Of a stretch of 64,000 nucleotides of DNA, positions 8,317-17,388 are shown piece after piece. Below the pieces are notes generated by a model. That model did not search any database and had not been told where the DNA came from. It saw nothing but the letters and a program-made list of their open reading frames with translations. Position numbers and translations under genes: made by a program. Source of the DNA: Bacteroidota bacterium (GTDB lineage: Bacteria; Bacteroidota; Rhodothermia; Balneolales; HLUCCA01); NCBI GenBank assembly GCA_020832235.1, contig JAFIEZ010000017.1, forward strand, positions 41,757 through 105,756. Reading direction: 5' to 3'. Position 1 is the first letter of the stretch; every line of letters starts with the position of its first letter.

Positions 8317-9613
8317 TTTAAATAATTCATATTTGGGAACAAGCGCGCTACGAAGACCGGACTGGACCATCATTGGCGGAGGCATTCACGGTGTGCTGTT
8401 GGCGCGTCATCTGTTAGACACACAGGTAGCCACGCCGAAAACCCTGCGCATTCTGGATCCCAATCCATGGTTGCTGGATAACTGGAAAAGGATGACCGCT
8501 CGCATAGGCATGACACATTTACGCTCGCCTATGGTCCACCATCTGGATGGGGACCCGTTTTCACTACGCACCTTTGTGAACCGTTTTAAAAACTCCGATG
8601 TGGCCATGCAACAAAACGATGTGAAGCTCTTCATCGAACCGAATAATCGTCCTTCCCTGGCACTGTTCAACGCCCATTGCGATGAAATCATAGAGCAGTA
8701 CGACCTTCAATCCCTACATGTACAAACCTCGGTATACAAGGTTACCCAGCTACAGGAGAACGCGGAGTGGTGGGTGCACCACACGCACGGTACACGTTGC
8801 ACAGACAAGGTTGTACTTGCCACGGGACGAGCCTTGGCAATAAAGCCCGACTGGGCTAAACATGCTGAAATACAAGGCGTTCGGGTAGATCACGTACTGG
8901 GAGAGCACACGAATATCGACCATTTTCAGTCCGGCAGTACCCTATTGGTAACCGGAGGCGGTCTTACCGCAGGACAAACAGCGCTCATGCTCATCGAACG
9001 CGGATTCAAGGTCATCATGGCATCCCGCCACAGCATTCGCTCCGAAGCCTACGATTCGGATCCGGGCTGGATGGGTCCGAAGTATCTGAATCGATTCTGG
9101 CGTTCATCGTATGGTGTGCGCAGAAGCATGATTCGAAAAGCGCGCAACCGCGGCACCGTAACCCCCGAAATTTTCATACAACTTCGAGCCGCACAAACAG
9201 CCTGCAAACTGAGCATAGTCAGAGCATCGGTATCGGCAATCGATGTAGTTACCCCTGAGCTGATGATTGTCCGTTTTTCGGATGGTAGCAAACAGGTAAT
9301 TGGCGGCATTCTACTTGCAACAGGACTGGAAACCACACGACCGGGAGGCGAATTAATAAACGACCTCATCAATTCAATGACCCTGCCAATCGGGCAGTGT
9401 GGTTTTCCGGCCCCTGGTGCATCACTTGAGTGGGCGCCGGGACTTTACGTGAGCGGTGCACTGGCGGAACTGGAGCTTGGTCCGACCGCCCCGAATATAT
9501 CGGGTGCCCGGATGGCTGCCGAGCGAATCGTTTTAAATGAACGGCAAAAATCGATGCGTTTAAAACAGGAGTGTGACACCTCCGGTCAGGTACGTACGGC
9601 TTACGCTGTTTAG
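8309..9613 (+). CDS. FAD/NAD(P)-binding oxidoreductase, putative metal-stress gene
   Basis: 434 aa with two dinucleotide-binding folds. The N-terminal FAD site is IIGGGIHGVLLARHLL (about residues 20-36); the second Rossmann motif is LLVTGGGLTAGQTALMLIERG (about 212-232); an ATG motif (GILLATGLETT) follows. The layout resembles lysine/ornithine N-hydroxylase and class B flavin monooxygenase relatives, but the substrate is unknown. The ATG at 8309 lies inside operator B and at the predicted transcription start, so the mRNA would be leaderless. Alternatively translation begins at TTG 8333 (426 aa), still before the FAD motif. The last 18 codons overlap the 3' end of the convergent barrel gene, and codons at the stop form one copy of a 26 bp repeat. 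Confidence 0.85.
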   Translation: MLHLNNSYLGTSALRRPDWTIIGGGIHGVLLARHLLDTQVATPKTLRILDPNPWLLDNWKRMTARIGMTHLRSPMVHHLDGDPFSLRTFVNRFKNSDVAMQQNDVKLFIEPNNRPSLALFNAHCDEIIEQYDLQSLHVQTSVYKVTQLQENAEWWVHHTHGTRCTDKVVLATGRALAIKPDWAKHAEIQGVRVDHVLGEHTNIDHFQSGSTLLVTGGGLTAGQTALMLIERGFKVIMASRHSIRSEAYDSDPGWMGPKYLNRFWRSSYGVRRSMIRKARNRGTVTPEIFIQLRAAQTACKLSIVRASVSAIDVVTPELMIVRFSDGSKQVIGGILLATGLETTRPGGELINDLINSMTLPIGQCGFPAPGASLEWAPGLYVSGALAELELGPTAPNISGARMAAERIVLNERQKSMRLKQECDTSGQVRTAYAV

Positions 9614-11065
9614 GGTATCAGATCGCGTCACAATAGCATGTCGACCTCCCACCTGAAATTGAACAATCTGCGTTGCAAACACGGTGGTGTACGATGCAAG
9701 AAGTTGTAATTCCATGAATGAAGCCATCATATACGCAATCTGATGGTCGCTTACCGCTCGTGTAAAGAAATTCTCTCTCTGTCTGATGTATTCCCCCTGT
9801 ACCTTCTCTGATCCGGAAACACCCAACGTAAGGTTTAAGTCACTATTCGTTTCAAAGATTTCTAAATCGGCATAAAAACCATACAATAGATGATGGATAT
9901 CGTATGATGCGAACCCCACAATATCTTCATTTGTAATTAACCGGTGTCCTGTTGTCACCGAAAATGACCGCAAATAACGTGTTTGTTCAAATCGCCTGTG
10001 ATAGGTCACAACATTATTGAGCCCCATCATATTTACGTTAACCTGCCCGAATAATGGATCCGTGCCTTCGCTGTATGCAAGCTGGCTTTGTAGATGTAAC
10101 GAGCTGCTGGTACCTAATCCGATGCTACCATCAGCAGCAAGCTCAAATCGACGCAGACTACCCGCAAACACCGGACTAGCGACTCCATCCTGATTGTCCT
10201 GTTCGCTATATCTGAGTTCAACAGATGTCTGCAGGTTGTTTTTACGAAGGAAAAAACCCGTTTCATAACGGGACTCAGACCAGTTACGTGTAGCTCTTAC
10301 CACGTTGGCTACGCTTACCGTAGCCAGACCACGAATGTAGAACACGCGAGGATTTGTTGTGGAGAACACCCCTATTTCACTCTCTTCTACCGCGTTTGAA
10401 TAGCCGATGTACCATCCGATTGTACCCTGAGATTCACTGGATGTATTCATTCCGAGACGAATCCCATAGCGGGCATGCCGATACAGGGGGCGGGGGTCTT
10501 GGCGAGTAGCGCCCTGCTCAACGAGATGATGTAGTTTCAGAGCACCTCTCCATCCACTACTTCGGAATTGAGGAGTTAATAACGCCCCTGAGAGTTGAAC
10601 ACCTCGGCGGGTCCAGTCAGCTGCAGATGAGTCGGCCCATTGGTAGGGCTGATTGAGCAGCATTGAAGATTGAGCAACCCACTCAACGGCTGTGTCTTGC
10701 TGTTGATGAACAGACATCGAACCGAACAACAACCAGTCAGCACGAGGCTGCATACCCCGGGCGTGTAGCCCATATCTGACAGAGGACTCCGGCTGCTGAA
10801 TGGTATAGAATCTACCCCCAACGCCATCAAATCCTACTGCTACCTGATTAGGCAAACCATCAAAACCTAGTGCCGGGAATAGAGCGCTATCGGAAAAGAC
10901 GGTGTTTGCATGACGGTTATTATGTAAGGTAGCTATGAAATCCTCTGTACTCGGTTCACCAATAAGCACGTCGGATTTCGTAACATACACATCACTCGAG
11001 AATAATGTGGCAGGGAGCATCATAAGCCCCCATACCACATGTATTATGATTGCGAAAATGCGCAT
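9560..11065 (-). CDS. outer-membrane beta-barrel protein, DUF6850-like
   Basis: 501 aa with a signal peptide (MRIFAIIIHVVWGLMMLPATLFS) and alternating amphipathic strands up to a C-terminal aromatic residue (GGVTLLF), as outer-membrane barrels require. It starts on the stop codon of the DUF4876-type lipoprotein gene (TAATG, 1 bp shared) and belongs to the receptor-lipoprotein-barrel operon. In Bacteroidota, DUF4876 lipoproteins and DUF6850 barrels occur together beside TonB-dependent receptors, which is the main reason for the family call. The specific role is unknown. Its last 18 codons are encoded opposite the end of the oxidoreductase gene, and both frames look intact. Confidence 0.8.
   Translation of the reverse strand: MRIFAIIIHVVWGLMMLPATLFSSDVYVTKSDVLIGEPSTEDFIATLHNNRHANTVFSDSALFPALGFDGLPNQVAVGFDGVGGRFYTIQQPESSVRYGLHARGMQPRADWLLFGSMSVHQQQDTAVEWVAQSSMLLNQPYQWADSSAADWTRRGVQLSGALLTPQFRSSGWRGALKLHHLVEQGATRQDPRPLYRHARYGIRLGMNTSSESQGTIGWYIGYSNAVEESEIGVFSTTNPRVFYIRGLATVSVANVVRATRNWSESRYETGFFLRKNNLQTSVELRYSEQDNQDGVASPVFAGSLRRFELAADGSIGLGTSSSLHLQSQLAYSEGTDPLFGQVNVNMMGLNNVVTYHRRFEQTRYLRSFSVTTGHRLITNEDIVGFASYDIHHLLYGFYADLEIFETNSDLNLTLGVSGSEKVQGEYIRQRENFFTRAVSDHQIAYMMASFMELQLLASYTTVFATQIVQFQVGGRHAIVTRSDTLNSVSRTYLTGGVTLLF
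9591..9616. repeat. 26 bp direct repeat, left copy
   Basis: An exact 26 bp match to 17431-17456 in the same orientation. This copy includes the last codons and TAG stop of the FAD-oxidoreductase gene (VRTAYAV) and, on the other strand, TLNSVSRTY of the barrel protein. The matches stop abruptly on both sides. The two copies bracket 7.8 kb. Confidence 0.85.
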
Positions 11066-12261
11066 TAATCGAAAGTTCGGGGGGTCGGCGTTGAAATAAT
11101 CTCAAAGTCGTTCCCGGTGTTATTGGTGTTCCGCAGAATACGTCGACCATCAATAAACCGTTCGGTAACCCGACGGGCACTTTCAGCTGTGTATGTACCG
11201 GAGGCATGGATAAAACCGGCATCCAACGAAGCAGGTATCCGTTTAAAGTTGCCATCCGCATCGCTGCGTAGTGCTTCAAATGCATCAATTACCAAATCAA
11301 TTGGCAGCTTCACTCTTGGCGGGAAAGTTGGAGAAGCATCTGGTACAGCTACTTTTTCGAGGGCATCAAAATCGTCGGTTCGGAAGATAACTAGTGCCGG
11401 ACCAAAAACCGGAACCAACCAGGTAAATCCACCCGTAAAATATACCCGCTCCATATTGGTCACATTTGGATTATCAATATCGCGGTCGTCATCACGCTGA
11501 TTATAGGTTTCGAAATCTGCATTACCGAGGTTAACCGGGCTACCCGGATTACCATTGGGATCGGACTGGTGATTGAGGGCTGTCTGGGCAATCAGAATAC
11601 TTCCTCCCGGTGCTATCGGATAATCGGTGCCGCTGCCAGGAACGCGCCAGACACTATTCAGATACACATGTTGTTGGTCGTCCTGAAATGGTGTAGGTGT
11701 AGTATTTGGATTGATTTGACCGGAGGCCCCGAAAATGTCTGCTATGTATAAACCATCGGCATAAAGTGTATCGGTAGAATTGTTGTAAATCTCATGGAAT
11801 TGATCCCAGAAATAATTCCCCCCAGCCGGAGTTCGAGAGCCGGTGTAATACACTTCCTTAAATACAAAGTTACCTACAACCGGACCGCGTAAACGAATGG
11901 GTATGGCCGCATCAGACTCACTTAACAGGTTCTGATTCAATAGTTGAGCCGAAAGGGTAACTTCTTCGGAAGTGCCGGTAAGCTCAAACGCCTGACCTGG
12001 CGTCAGGGTTAAAGTTGCAGCTATCGTGTAGGTTCCGGGTACGATATCTTTAAATTGAATCAACCCGTTTTCGTCGGAGGTAGCCTGTTGTGTGAACTGG
12101 TCGGTTGTACTGGTTAAGGTAACCTCAACCCCGGGAGCAAACGACTCGGCATAGGTTTCAGGAAATAACGTCTGGAAAGTGAGATCTAATCGGGTTGCTT
12201 TGTCACTGCTGCAGCTCCATAGCAACATTAAAGTGACACTAAGTAAGAGAATTCTTTTCAT
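11065..12261 (-). CDS. DUF4876-family outer-membrane lipoprotein
   Basis: 398 aa lipoprotein with signal MKRILLLSVTLMLLWSC and cleavage before Cys17. An N-terminal carboxypeptidase-regulatory-like beta-sandwich (residues ~25-105, ending IVPGTYTIAATL) is followed by the DUF4876 hallmark, here FKEVYYTGSRTPAGGNYFWD and HEIYNNSTDTLYADGLYIAD. It lies 39 bp downstream of the TonB-dependent receptor gene and shares 1 bp with the barrel gene. The position suggests a surface-exposed partner of the receptor, comparable to the lipoprotein partners of other Bacteroidota receptors, but its ligand is unknown. Confidence 0.88.
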   Translation of the reverse strand: MKRILLLSVTLMLLWSCSSDKATRLDLTFQTLFPETYAESFAPGVEVTLTSTTDQFTQQATSDENGLIQFKDIVPGTYTIAATLTLTPGQAFELTGTSEEVTLSAQLLNQNLLSESDAAIPIRLRGPVVGNFVFKEVYYTGSRTPAGGNYFWDQFHEIYNNSTDTLYADGLYIADIFGASGQINPNTTPTPFQDDQQHVYLNSVWRVPGSGTDYPIAPGGSILIAQTALNHQSDPNGNPGSPVNLGNADFETYNQRDDDRDIDNPNVTNMERVYFTGGFTWLVPVFGPALVIFRTDDFDALEKVAVPDASPTFPPRVKLPIDLVIDAFEALRSDADGNFKRIPASLDAGFIHASGTYTAESARRVTERFIDGRRILRNTNNTGNDFEIISTPTPRTFD

Positions 12262-12300
12262 GGATGTGTTCTATTTATGGTTTTTGAACGGTAGGTGTGT

Positions 12301-15078
12301 TCAGTTGAATCGCCTGAGTTGAGCGGAAAAATCGAACCCGAAAAAGATGGGTTGATTACGCTGGATCAGAGTCTGGCTGCGAACCGACCGATAAGCTGGT
12401 CGACTGGCAAAAATATTATTGATGTAAACGGAGGTCTGCATGCCACGCCCTAGTGACTTGCTCACTCGCAAATTGAAAAGCCATAAGGGTGGAGGAGATT
12501 CCTGTAAATCGAATCGTTCACCAAATTGGAGCTGAAGATCCGGTATCCCATCCGGAGGAGTTTGCTGATCTCCCCAAAGCAACGTGTTACCGGCTCTGTC
12601 TACCACTCCTATAGGCTGTGTTTGAATCCGGGTTGGTTGGTTACGATCCAGCCAAATAGTCTGTGCCAGAACAGTGAGAACCAATCCGGCATCGGGTAAC
12701 TGACCAATCAACCGAACACTCGTAGTGAGTCGGTCGCGTTCGGTATCGTAGTTACGGTATATGCCCAAAAATTCCGGAACAGTGGCTCCAAATAGCGGTG
12801 AGGTATTCACAAAGGTTCCGGTATCCCCTGCCCGGGAGTGAATCCATGCCGCTGATAGTTGTACTGAAATCGGTGACTGAAACATTCGGTCTGCCTCCGT
12901 TACCAATTCAACCCCGCGATTCGTAACAAAGCGTGTGTTGGCAGGCTGATCAACCATCCCTAAAAAAATTCGGGATTCAGGATTGTCGAAATCCACTTCA
13001 GGTGGACTTCCTGCCGGAAAAGCAACGGCGTGGTATCGGTCAAACTGTAGTGGAACGACTATGCGGTCGGTACCATAGGCCCCATCAATCTCCTCAAAAA
13101 ATACACTCATAAAGATATCGGCATTGCGCAACTGCCACTGCAGACCTGTTTCATATTTGGTTGTGGTATACGCCGGCAAATTGGGCTGATTGGTATCTAC
13201 CAGTCGGGTAGACAGTAGAACAAGGCGTTCATCGGGGTTTTCAGCATAGTAACTAAAACTAACGAGGTCAAAGTAACGCGTTCCGGGGAACAGATAGGAT
13301 AAGGTGGGTGCTTTCGTCATTTTCCCATACCCACCGTGCAGATGGAGGTCGGGCAGGATCTCAATGGAGGCATTCACACGTGGTTGGAGGTACAGATCGT
13401 CGCGGGTTCGTTTTCTGCCGGATGTCTGAATAATATCGGCCCGAAGACCTACCTGCAGCATGGCAACCCTCCATCCTGCTTTCCCGGCAAGGCGATGATC
13501 GGCATACAGACCGACTTGAATGAGGGCCGGAATTTCGCTGAAGCTGCGCGGCCTGTCGCCTACATTATAATTTTGACGAGGCGGACGGAGTAAATCAAAC
13601 TGACGACCAGTACCGGAGTTCGATTCATGCCGAATTTCACTACCCGCTACGGCCAGACCCTGCAAGCCAGTGGTGGCCCATCGACCCGAAATCTCAGCCC
13701 TTGCATAATGGCTTACGGGTCTGCCCTGAACGTTGGTTTGATTCAAATACTCTACAGGACCAAAATCTCCGGGTGCCAATGTATCCCTGATGGATGTTGA
13801 GAGGGGGAAAAGTCCACCCCGCGTGACTATCTCCTGAAAATAGCTGTCTTGCCAGTCCTGCTGCAGGCGGTACACGAGGCGTAGACGCAGGTCGTTTTCT
13901 TCTTTGAATGTGTGTTGATGCTGGACATTGAGACGTAACTGACGGTCACGCGAATAGCGCTCTCGCTGATAGCGAATATCGTCCGGATCTTTGCGGCGTT
14001 CATCCAATGTTCCCAGAAACGAAGCCGTAATGGTAGTAAACGTTGAAGGAGAGCTAAACCAGGGTTGTGTGTACGTAATTTGCTGATTCAGACGATAGTA
14101 ATTCTGTAGCTCTTCGCGAGGATCCTGTTGCGCAGCGCTCAGGTTCGATGCAATGGATATCCCCCTGCGGCGAACACCATCTCCAAATCCGGTTCGAAAC
14201 GAAGCTTCGGTCAGTGTAGGGGAGAAACGCACTTGTAACGCGGGACGCATAGCGCCACCTCGTGTCTGTACCAGAATGGTTCCTGCGGCCACATCACCGT
14301 GTCGTGCTGAGGGAATACCACGAATGACCTCCACACGCTCGATGAGATCAGCCGGGATATCGCGGAGGTCTGTGCCACGCCCTGCCACGGAGCTGAATGG
14401 TGGAAGAGAACCGGGGGAGGCATTCAAGATGGTAACATCTTGCTGCAAATTGGCATTGTTGCTGACGGGAGCTCCGTCAAGTATGATACTGGTTCCCAAG
14501 GCATTATTTCGGGCCGCCTCAGCTGTAGTGGGGACTTGACGAATGAGGGCTTGCTGTGCACCCGAAAGCCCGGGATTAACGGCCAACTGACCGGGAATTA
14601 ACTGCAGGATATCAGCCAGACTGCTGGCTTGCAGGTGATCTATAGCGGCCCGTTCTACCACACTAACAGAGCCTGCCTCAGACGTGTTTCTTGACGAACG
14701 GGCCGTTACTCTAATTTCACCGAGTTCCAGCTCTTGCCACGCCAGGCGTATGTGAACGTGTGTCGTATCTCCCTGAACAACAATCACGGCCTGCGTGCTC
14801 CCATGATAGGCCAGATGCCGCACCGACATGGCAGATTGTCCTGCGGGTAGTGCTCTGCAAAAAAATCCGTCAGCATCTGTAACTGCTGCTCGTTCTGCAG
14901 GCTCAAACCATACCACAACTCCGGCAACCGGATCATTATTCTCTGCCAGAACAGCTTTGCCACAAACAACTCCCTGTTGCGTCTGTGCCACAAGAACCGG
15001 AACACGAATCAACACAATCAAGAGAAGAAGAAAAACAGACTTATAAGAGAGTACAGTATATAAAATGTCGCGATACAT
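12301..15078 (-). CDS. TonB-dependent outer-membrane receptor
   Basis: 925 aa. After a hydrophobic signal (SVFLLLLIVLIRVPVLVA) comes a carboxypeptidase-like regulatory domain (residues ~35-115, VVCGKAVLAENNDPVAGVVV), then the plug with a TonB-box-like region and the plug motifs LADILQLIPGQL and IERVEVIRGIPSARHGDVAAGTI, then a ~600-residue barrel ending FDFSAQLRRFN. It heads the operon with the DUF4876 lipoprotein and the DUF6850-type barrel. Two palindromic operators (15129 and 15146) lie about 50-80 bp upstream, together with a Bacteroidota-type promoter, so expression is probably derepressed when the cognate metal is scarce. Zinc (free or chelated) is the likeliest substrate given the CobW gene on the same signal; this is inference. 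Confidence 0.93.
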   Translation of the reverse strand: MYRDILYTVLSYKSVFLLLLIVLIRVPVLVAQTQQGVVCGKAVLAENNDPVAGVVVWFEPAERAAVTDADGFFCRALPAGQSAMSVRHLAYHGSTQAVIVVQGDTTHVHIRLAWQELELGEIRVTARSSRNTSEAGSVSVVERAAIDHLQASSLADILQLIPGQLAVNPGLSGAQQALIRQVPTTAEAARNNALGTSIILDGAPVSNNANLQQDVTILNASPGSLPPFSSVAGRGTDLRDIPADLIERVEVIRGIPSARHGDVAAGTILVQTRGGAMRPALQVRFSPTLTEASFRTGFGDGVRRRGISIASNLSAAQQDPREELQNYYRLNQQITYTQPWFSSPSTFTTITASFLGTLDERRKDPDDIRYQRERYSRDRQLRLNVQHQHTFKEENDLRLRLVYRLQQDWQDSYFQEIVTRGGLFPLSTSIRDTLAPGDFGPVEYLNQTNVQGRPVSHYARAEISGRWATTGLQGLAVAGSEIRHESNSGTGRQFDLLRPPRQNYNVGDRPRSFSEIPALIQVGLYADHRLAGKAGWRVAMLQVGLRADIIQTSGRKRTRDDLYLQPRVNASIEILPDLHLHGGYGKMTKAPTLSYLFPGTRYFDLVSFSYYAENPDERLVLLSTRLVDTNQPNLPAYTTTKYETGLQWQLRNADIFMSVFFEEIDGAYGTDRIVVPLQFDRYHAVAFPAGSPPEVDFDNPESRIFLGMVDQPANTRFVTNRGVELVTEADRMFQSPISVQLSAAWIHSRAGDTGTFVNTSPLFGATVPEFLGIYRNYDTERDRLTTSVRLIGQLPDAGLVLTVLAQTIWLDRNQPTRIQTQPIGVVDRAGNTLLWGDQQTPPDGIPDLQLQFGERFDLQESPPPLWLFNLRVSKSLGRGMQTSVYINNIFASRPAYRSVRSQTLIQRNQPIFFGFDFSAQLRRFN

Positions 15079-15101
15079 AAATATGGGTTGCTTTAGGAAA
15101 A

Positions 15102-15109
15102 CAAACTTA
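15102..15109 (-). promoter_or_regulatory. Bacteroidota-type -7 element for the TonB receptor gene
   Basis: On the minus strand TAAGTTTG matches the TAnnTTTG consensus of Bacteroidota primary-sigma promoters. A TTG that can act as the -33 element lies about 21 bp upstream, inside operator C. The receptor start codon is 24 bp downstream. Confidence 0.5.
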
Positions 15110-15128
15110 CGTAAGTTACCGCATTAAT

Positions 15129-15143
15129 TGCAACAAAGTTGCA
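15129..15143. promoter_or_regulatory. operator site C, TGCAACnnnGTTGCA (Zur-like)
   Basis: TGCAACAAAGTTGCA, perfect arms, between the divergent receptor and lipoprotein genes. It overlaps the predicted -33 region of the receptor promoter and lies 2 bp from operator D, so a repressor could bind both cooperatively. Confidence 0.75.
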
Positions 15144-15145
15144 TA

Positions 15146-15160
15146 TGCAATTTTGTTGCA
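15146..15160. promoter_or_regulatory. operator site D, one-mismatch Zur-like palindrome
   Basis: TGCAATTTTGTTGCA matches the consensus at 11 of 12 arm positions. It begins 17 bp after operator C, close to two helical turns, and ends 18 bp before the lipoprotein start codon at 15179. Confidence 0.65.
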
Positions 15161-15178
15161 TCAACTAATCTACAAGTC

Positions 15179-16036
15179 ATGCAAAAACTATACGTTATAG
15201 GTTTATTGGTTCTTTTTGTGAGCGGATGCTCTTCAACTAAAAGCGTTCAGACGGAGGTACAGCACGCTGCTTCGGTCGGTGAAATCCGTTGTTTCAACCT
15301 GCTGCAGCTATCCGATCAGGATCAGATTCTAGCCCGTGAATTACTTTGGGAAGCGCTGGATGAAGTTGGACTATACACTATTTTAGACACTTTGAAGGCA
15401 GTGAGTGATGTTCGCTCGTTTCGCGTTTCTGCTGTGGATGATTTTATACATGCTGATTCTTTGAGTAAGGTCAATGAGCGATTCGATTTTGACCAGATGC
15501 AACGCGTTGTGAACGCTTTGCAATGCGGAAACACAAGGTTCATCATAACACCCTTTGCCGCAATACATGAAGAGCAGCGCTATTTTCAAATCCGAGTTGT
15601 CAACACATCTGTTCTCGATGAAGTGCTGCAAACCTACGCTGCATTCTGGCAAAACTGGGGTTTTGTACCCGGCAGCGATGCAGAAACTATCGTGACCGTT
15701 ATTGAGTACGAATCGAGATTCAACCGGTTCAGAGGATACGGTTATCTGTATGGTTATCCGGCGCATGCTGTCGATTTTTTCGTAGAGGCTGCCAGAGTAC
15801 AACAAGATACCGGCGATTTTGTAACCCGAGACTTTGTACAAATACCGGCCTTTGTACGCGAAACAGGTATGTTCGTTTACGCGGTACCTAAGGGTCACGA
15901 ATTAAATGCCATTGACCTCCAGCTGCGCGAGGCCGCCGTGCAAACACTCGAGCGCTACAAGGTTTATCGAACTTCAAACACATTTACACACCCGGAGGAA
16001 TTGATACGATACTGGCTTTCTGAGGATGGTAATTAG
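15179..16036 (+). CDS. lipoprotein of unknown function in the metal island
   Basis: 285 aa from the ATG at 15179, chosen because it opens a standard lipoprotein signal (MQKLYVIGLLVLFVSGC, lipobox VSGC). A TTG 51 bp upstream would start inside the operator and add a charged leader. The mature protein is mixed alpha/beta with no motif I recognise. It is expressed divergently from the TonB receptor and shares operators C and D with it, which is the only functional clue; a periplasmic or outer-membrane role in the same uptake process is plausible. It ends 15 bp from the stop of the convergent permease gene. Confidence 0.8.
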   Translation: MQKLYVIGLLVLFVSGCSSTKSVQTEVQHAASVGEIRCFNLLQLSDQDQILARELLWEALDEVGLYTILDTLKAVSDVRSFRVSAVDDFIHADSLSKVNERFDFDQMQRVVNALQCGNTRFIITPFAAIHEEQRYFQIRVVNTSVLDEVLQTYAAFWQNWGFVPGSDAETIVTVIEYESRFNRFRGYGYLYGYPAHAVDFFVEAARVQQDTGDFVTRDFVQIPAFVRETGMFVYAVPKGHELNAIDLQLREAAVQTLERYKVYRTSNTFTHPEELIRYWLSEDGN

Positions 16037-16061
16037 CAAGGTTACATCAACTTACCTTGCT
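16035..16061. terminator. hairpin between convergent genes, possible bidirectional terminator
   Basis: AGCAAGGT (16035-16042) pairs perfectly with ACCTTGCT (16054-16061) across an 11-nt loop, exactly between the stop codons of the lipoprotein and permease genes. Neither side has a strong T-run, so termination efficiency is uncertain. Confidence 0.45.
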
Positions 16062-17353
16062 CGTTGTGTGAACCACCAAAAAGCAGTACCTACTGCGAGT
16101 ACTATCAGACCGGCAATCACTTCAGCCGGTCTGATAAATACCAAAAATCCCATGAACCATACACTGACAAAAAGAAAAACAAGCTGCGGAATTGGATATA
16201 GCGGCGATTTAAATACATCTGACTGGTCAATGTTATCAATCGAAGCTGATGCACGTACCCGAATAACCACAACAGCAAAAACGGCCAGGGAGGCGAAGAA
16301 CTGAAGTATAAGCCCGCTGTAGATCAATACCTGCTCAAACGTTCCAGTCAGTACATACAAACAAGCTATTGCTGCCTGAAACCATATTGCCCGTACCGGA
16401 ACCTCACTACCGGGCGTGGTTCGTAGCCAGTTGAGGGCTTTATAATCGCGTGCCATGACCTGAACCACACGCGGTCCGGCCCAGGTCATGGCACTGATGC
16501 TTGAAATTAGCATTACACCAATGGCAACACTCATCCACCGGCCACCTGCTTGTCCAAACAGGGCCGTTCCGGTAAGCTGACCAATCTCCAAATTGCCTTG
16601 AAGCGCCTCAAGTGGATTATGACGTAAAAAAACAAGATTCAAAGCAATGTAGATAAGGCCAACAAACAGCGTGCCTCCCAAAATAGCTATCGGGATATTT
16701 CTACCCGGATTCTCAATCTCTTCGGTAATGTACGTGGCAGCATTCCAACCCGAGTACGAATAGGTTACATAGAGCAACGAAACGGCAAACGCTGAGGTAA
16801 ACAACTCAGGCTTCCAGGTATCATCCCACAAAAGGGCAGATTCAGATGGTGAAATATAAAATCCGGCGGCGATTAGCAGCAGAATCAATATCACTTTGAG
16901 AACAGTAGTACCATTTTGCAACAAGCTGCTCTGTCGAATGGAAACCGAATGTATCAGCGCGATAATCAGGATTACAGCTACTGCAACTACAGTACCGTTC
17001 ATTCCGGTATACATGTGCGTGTACCCATGAAATGCCATAGCTGCAAGGGCGACCGGTGCGGCAAAACCAACGAACAGCGAAACCCAGCCCGACAGAAATC
17101 CCGGTAAGGGGTGATAAACATGGGTTAAAAACGCATACTCTCCTCCCGACCGCTTAACATGAGTTGCCAGTTCCGCATAGCTAACGGCTCCACACAATGC
17201 CAGAATCATCCCTAACACCCAGATCCATATAATGGACCATGTATTGTGTATATCTACTACCTGATAACCCAGACTGGTAAATACACCGGTTCCTACCATG
17301 TTGGCAACCACAAGGCTGCCAGCTGTTACCCATCCAATTTTACTGCTCTTCAT
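16052..17353 (-). CDS. APC-family amino acid permease
   Basis: 433 aa, about 12 membrane helices. The first helix carries GSLVVANMVGTGVFTSLG, the APC substrate-binding signature (the G-x-G-x-F break in TM1), followed by YAELATHVKRSGGEYAFL, typical of amino acid/polyamine/organocation transporters. It is a secondary transporter in the inner membrane. Operator E (17389-17403) lies 36 bp upstream of the start codon, so this permease appears to belong to the same regulon as the CobW and TonB-receptor genes. A metal-chelating amino acid such as histidine would make sense as the substrate, but the sequence does not show it. Confidence 0.9.
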   Translation of the reverse strand: MKSSKIGWVTAGSLVVANMVGTGVFTSLGYQVVDIHNTWSIIWIWVLGMILALCGAVSYAELATHVKRSGGEYAFLTHVYHPLPGFLSGWVSLFVGFAAPVALAAMAFHGYTHMYTGMNGTVVAVAVILIIALIHSVSIRQSSLLQNGTTVLKVILILLLIAAGFYISPSESALLWDDTWKPELFTSAFAVSLLYVTYSYSGWNAATYITEEIENPGRNIPIAILGGTLFVGLIYIALNLVFLRHNPLEALQGNLEIGQLTGTALFGQAGGRWMSVAIGVMLISSISAMTWAGPRVVQVMARDYKALNWLRTTPGSEVPVRAIWFQAAIACLYVLTGTFEQVLIYSGLILQFFASLAVFAVVVIRVRASASIDNIDQSDVFKSPLYPIPQLVFLFVSVWFMGFLVFIRPAEVIAGLIVLAVGTAFWWFTQRAR

Positions 17354-17388
17354 ATCGTATCATTAAAAATACGACAAGGTACAGCTAA

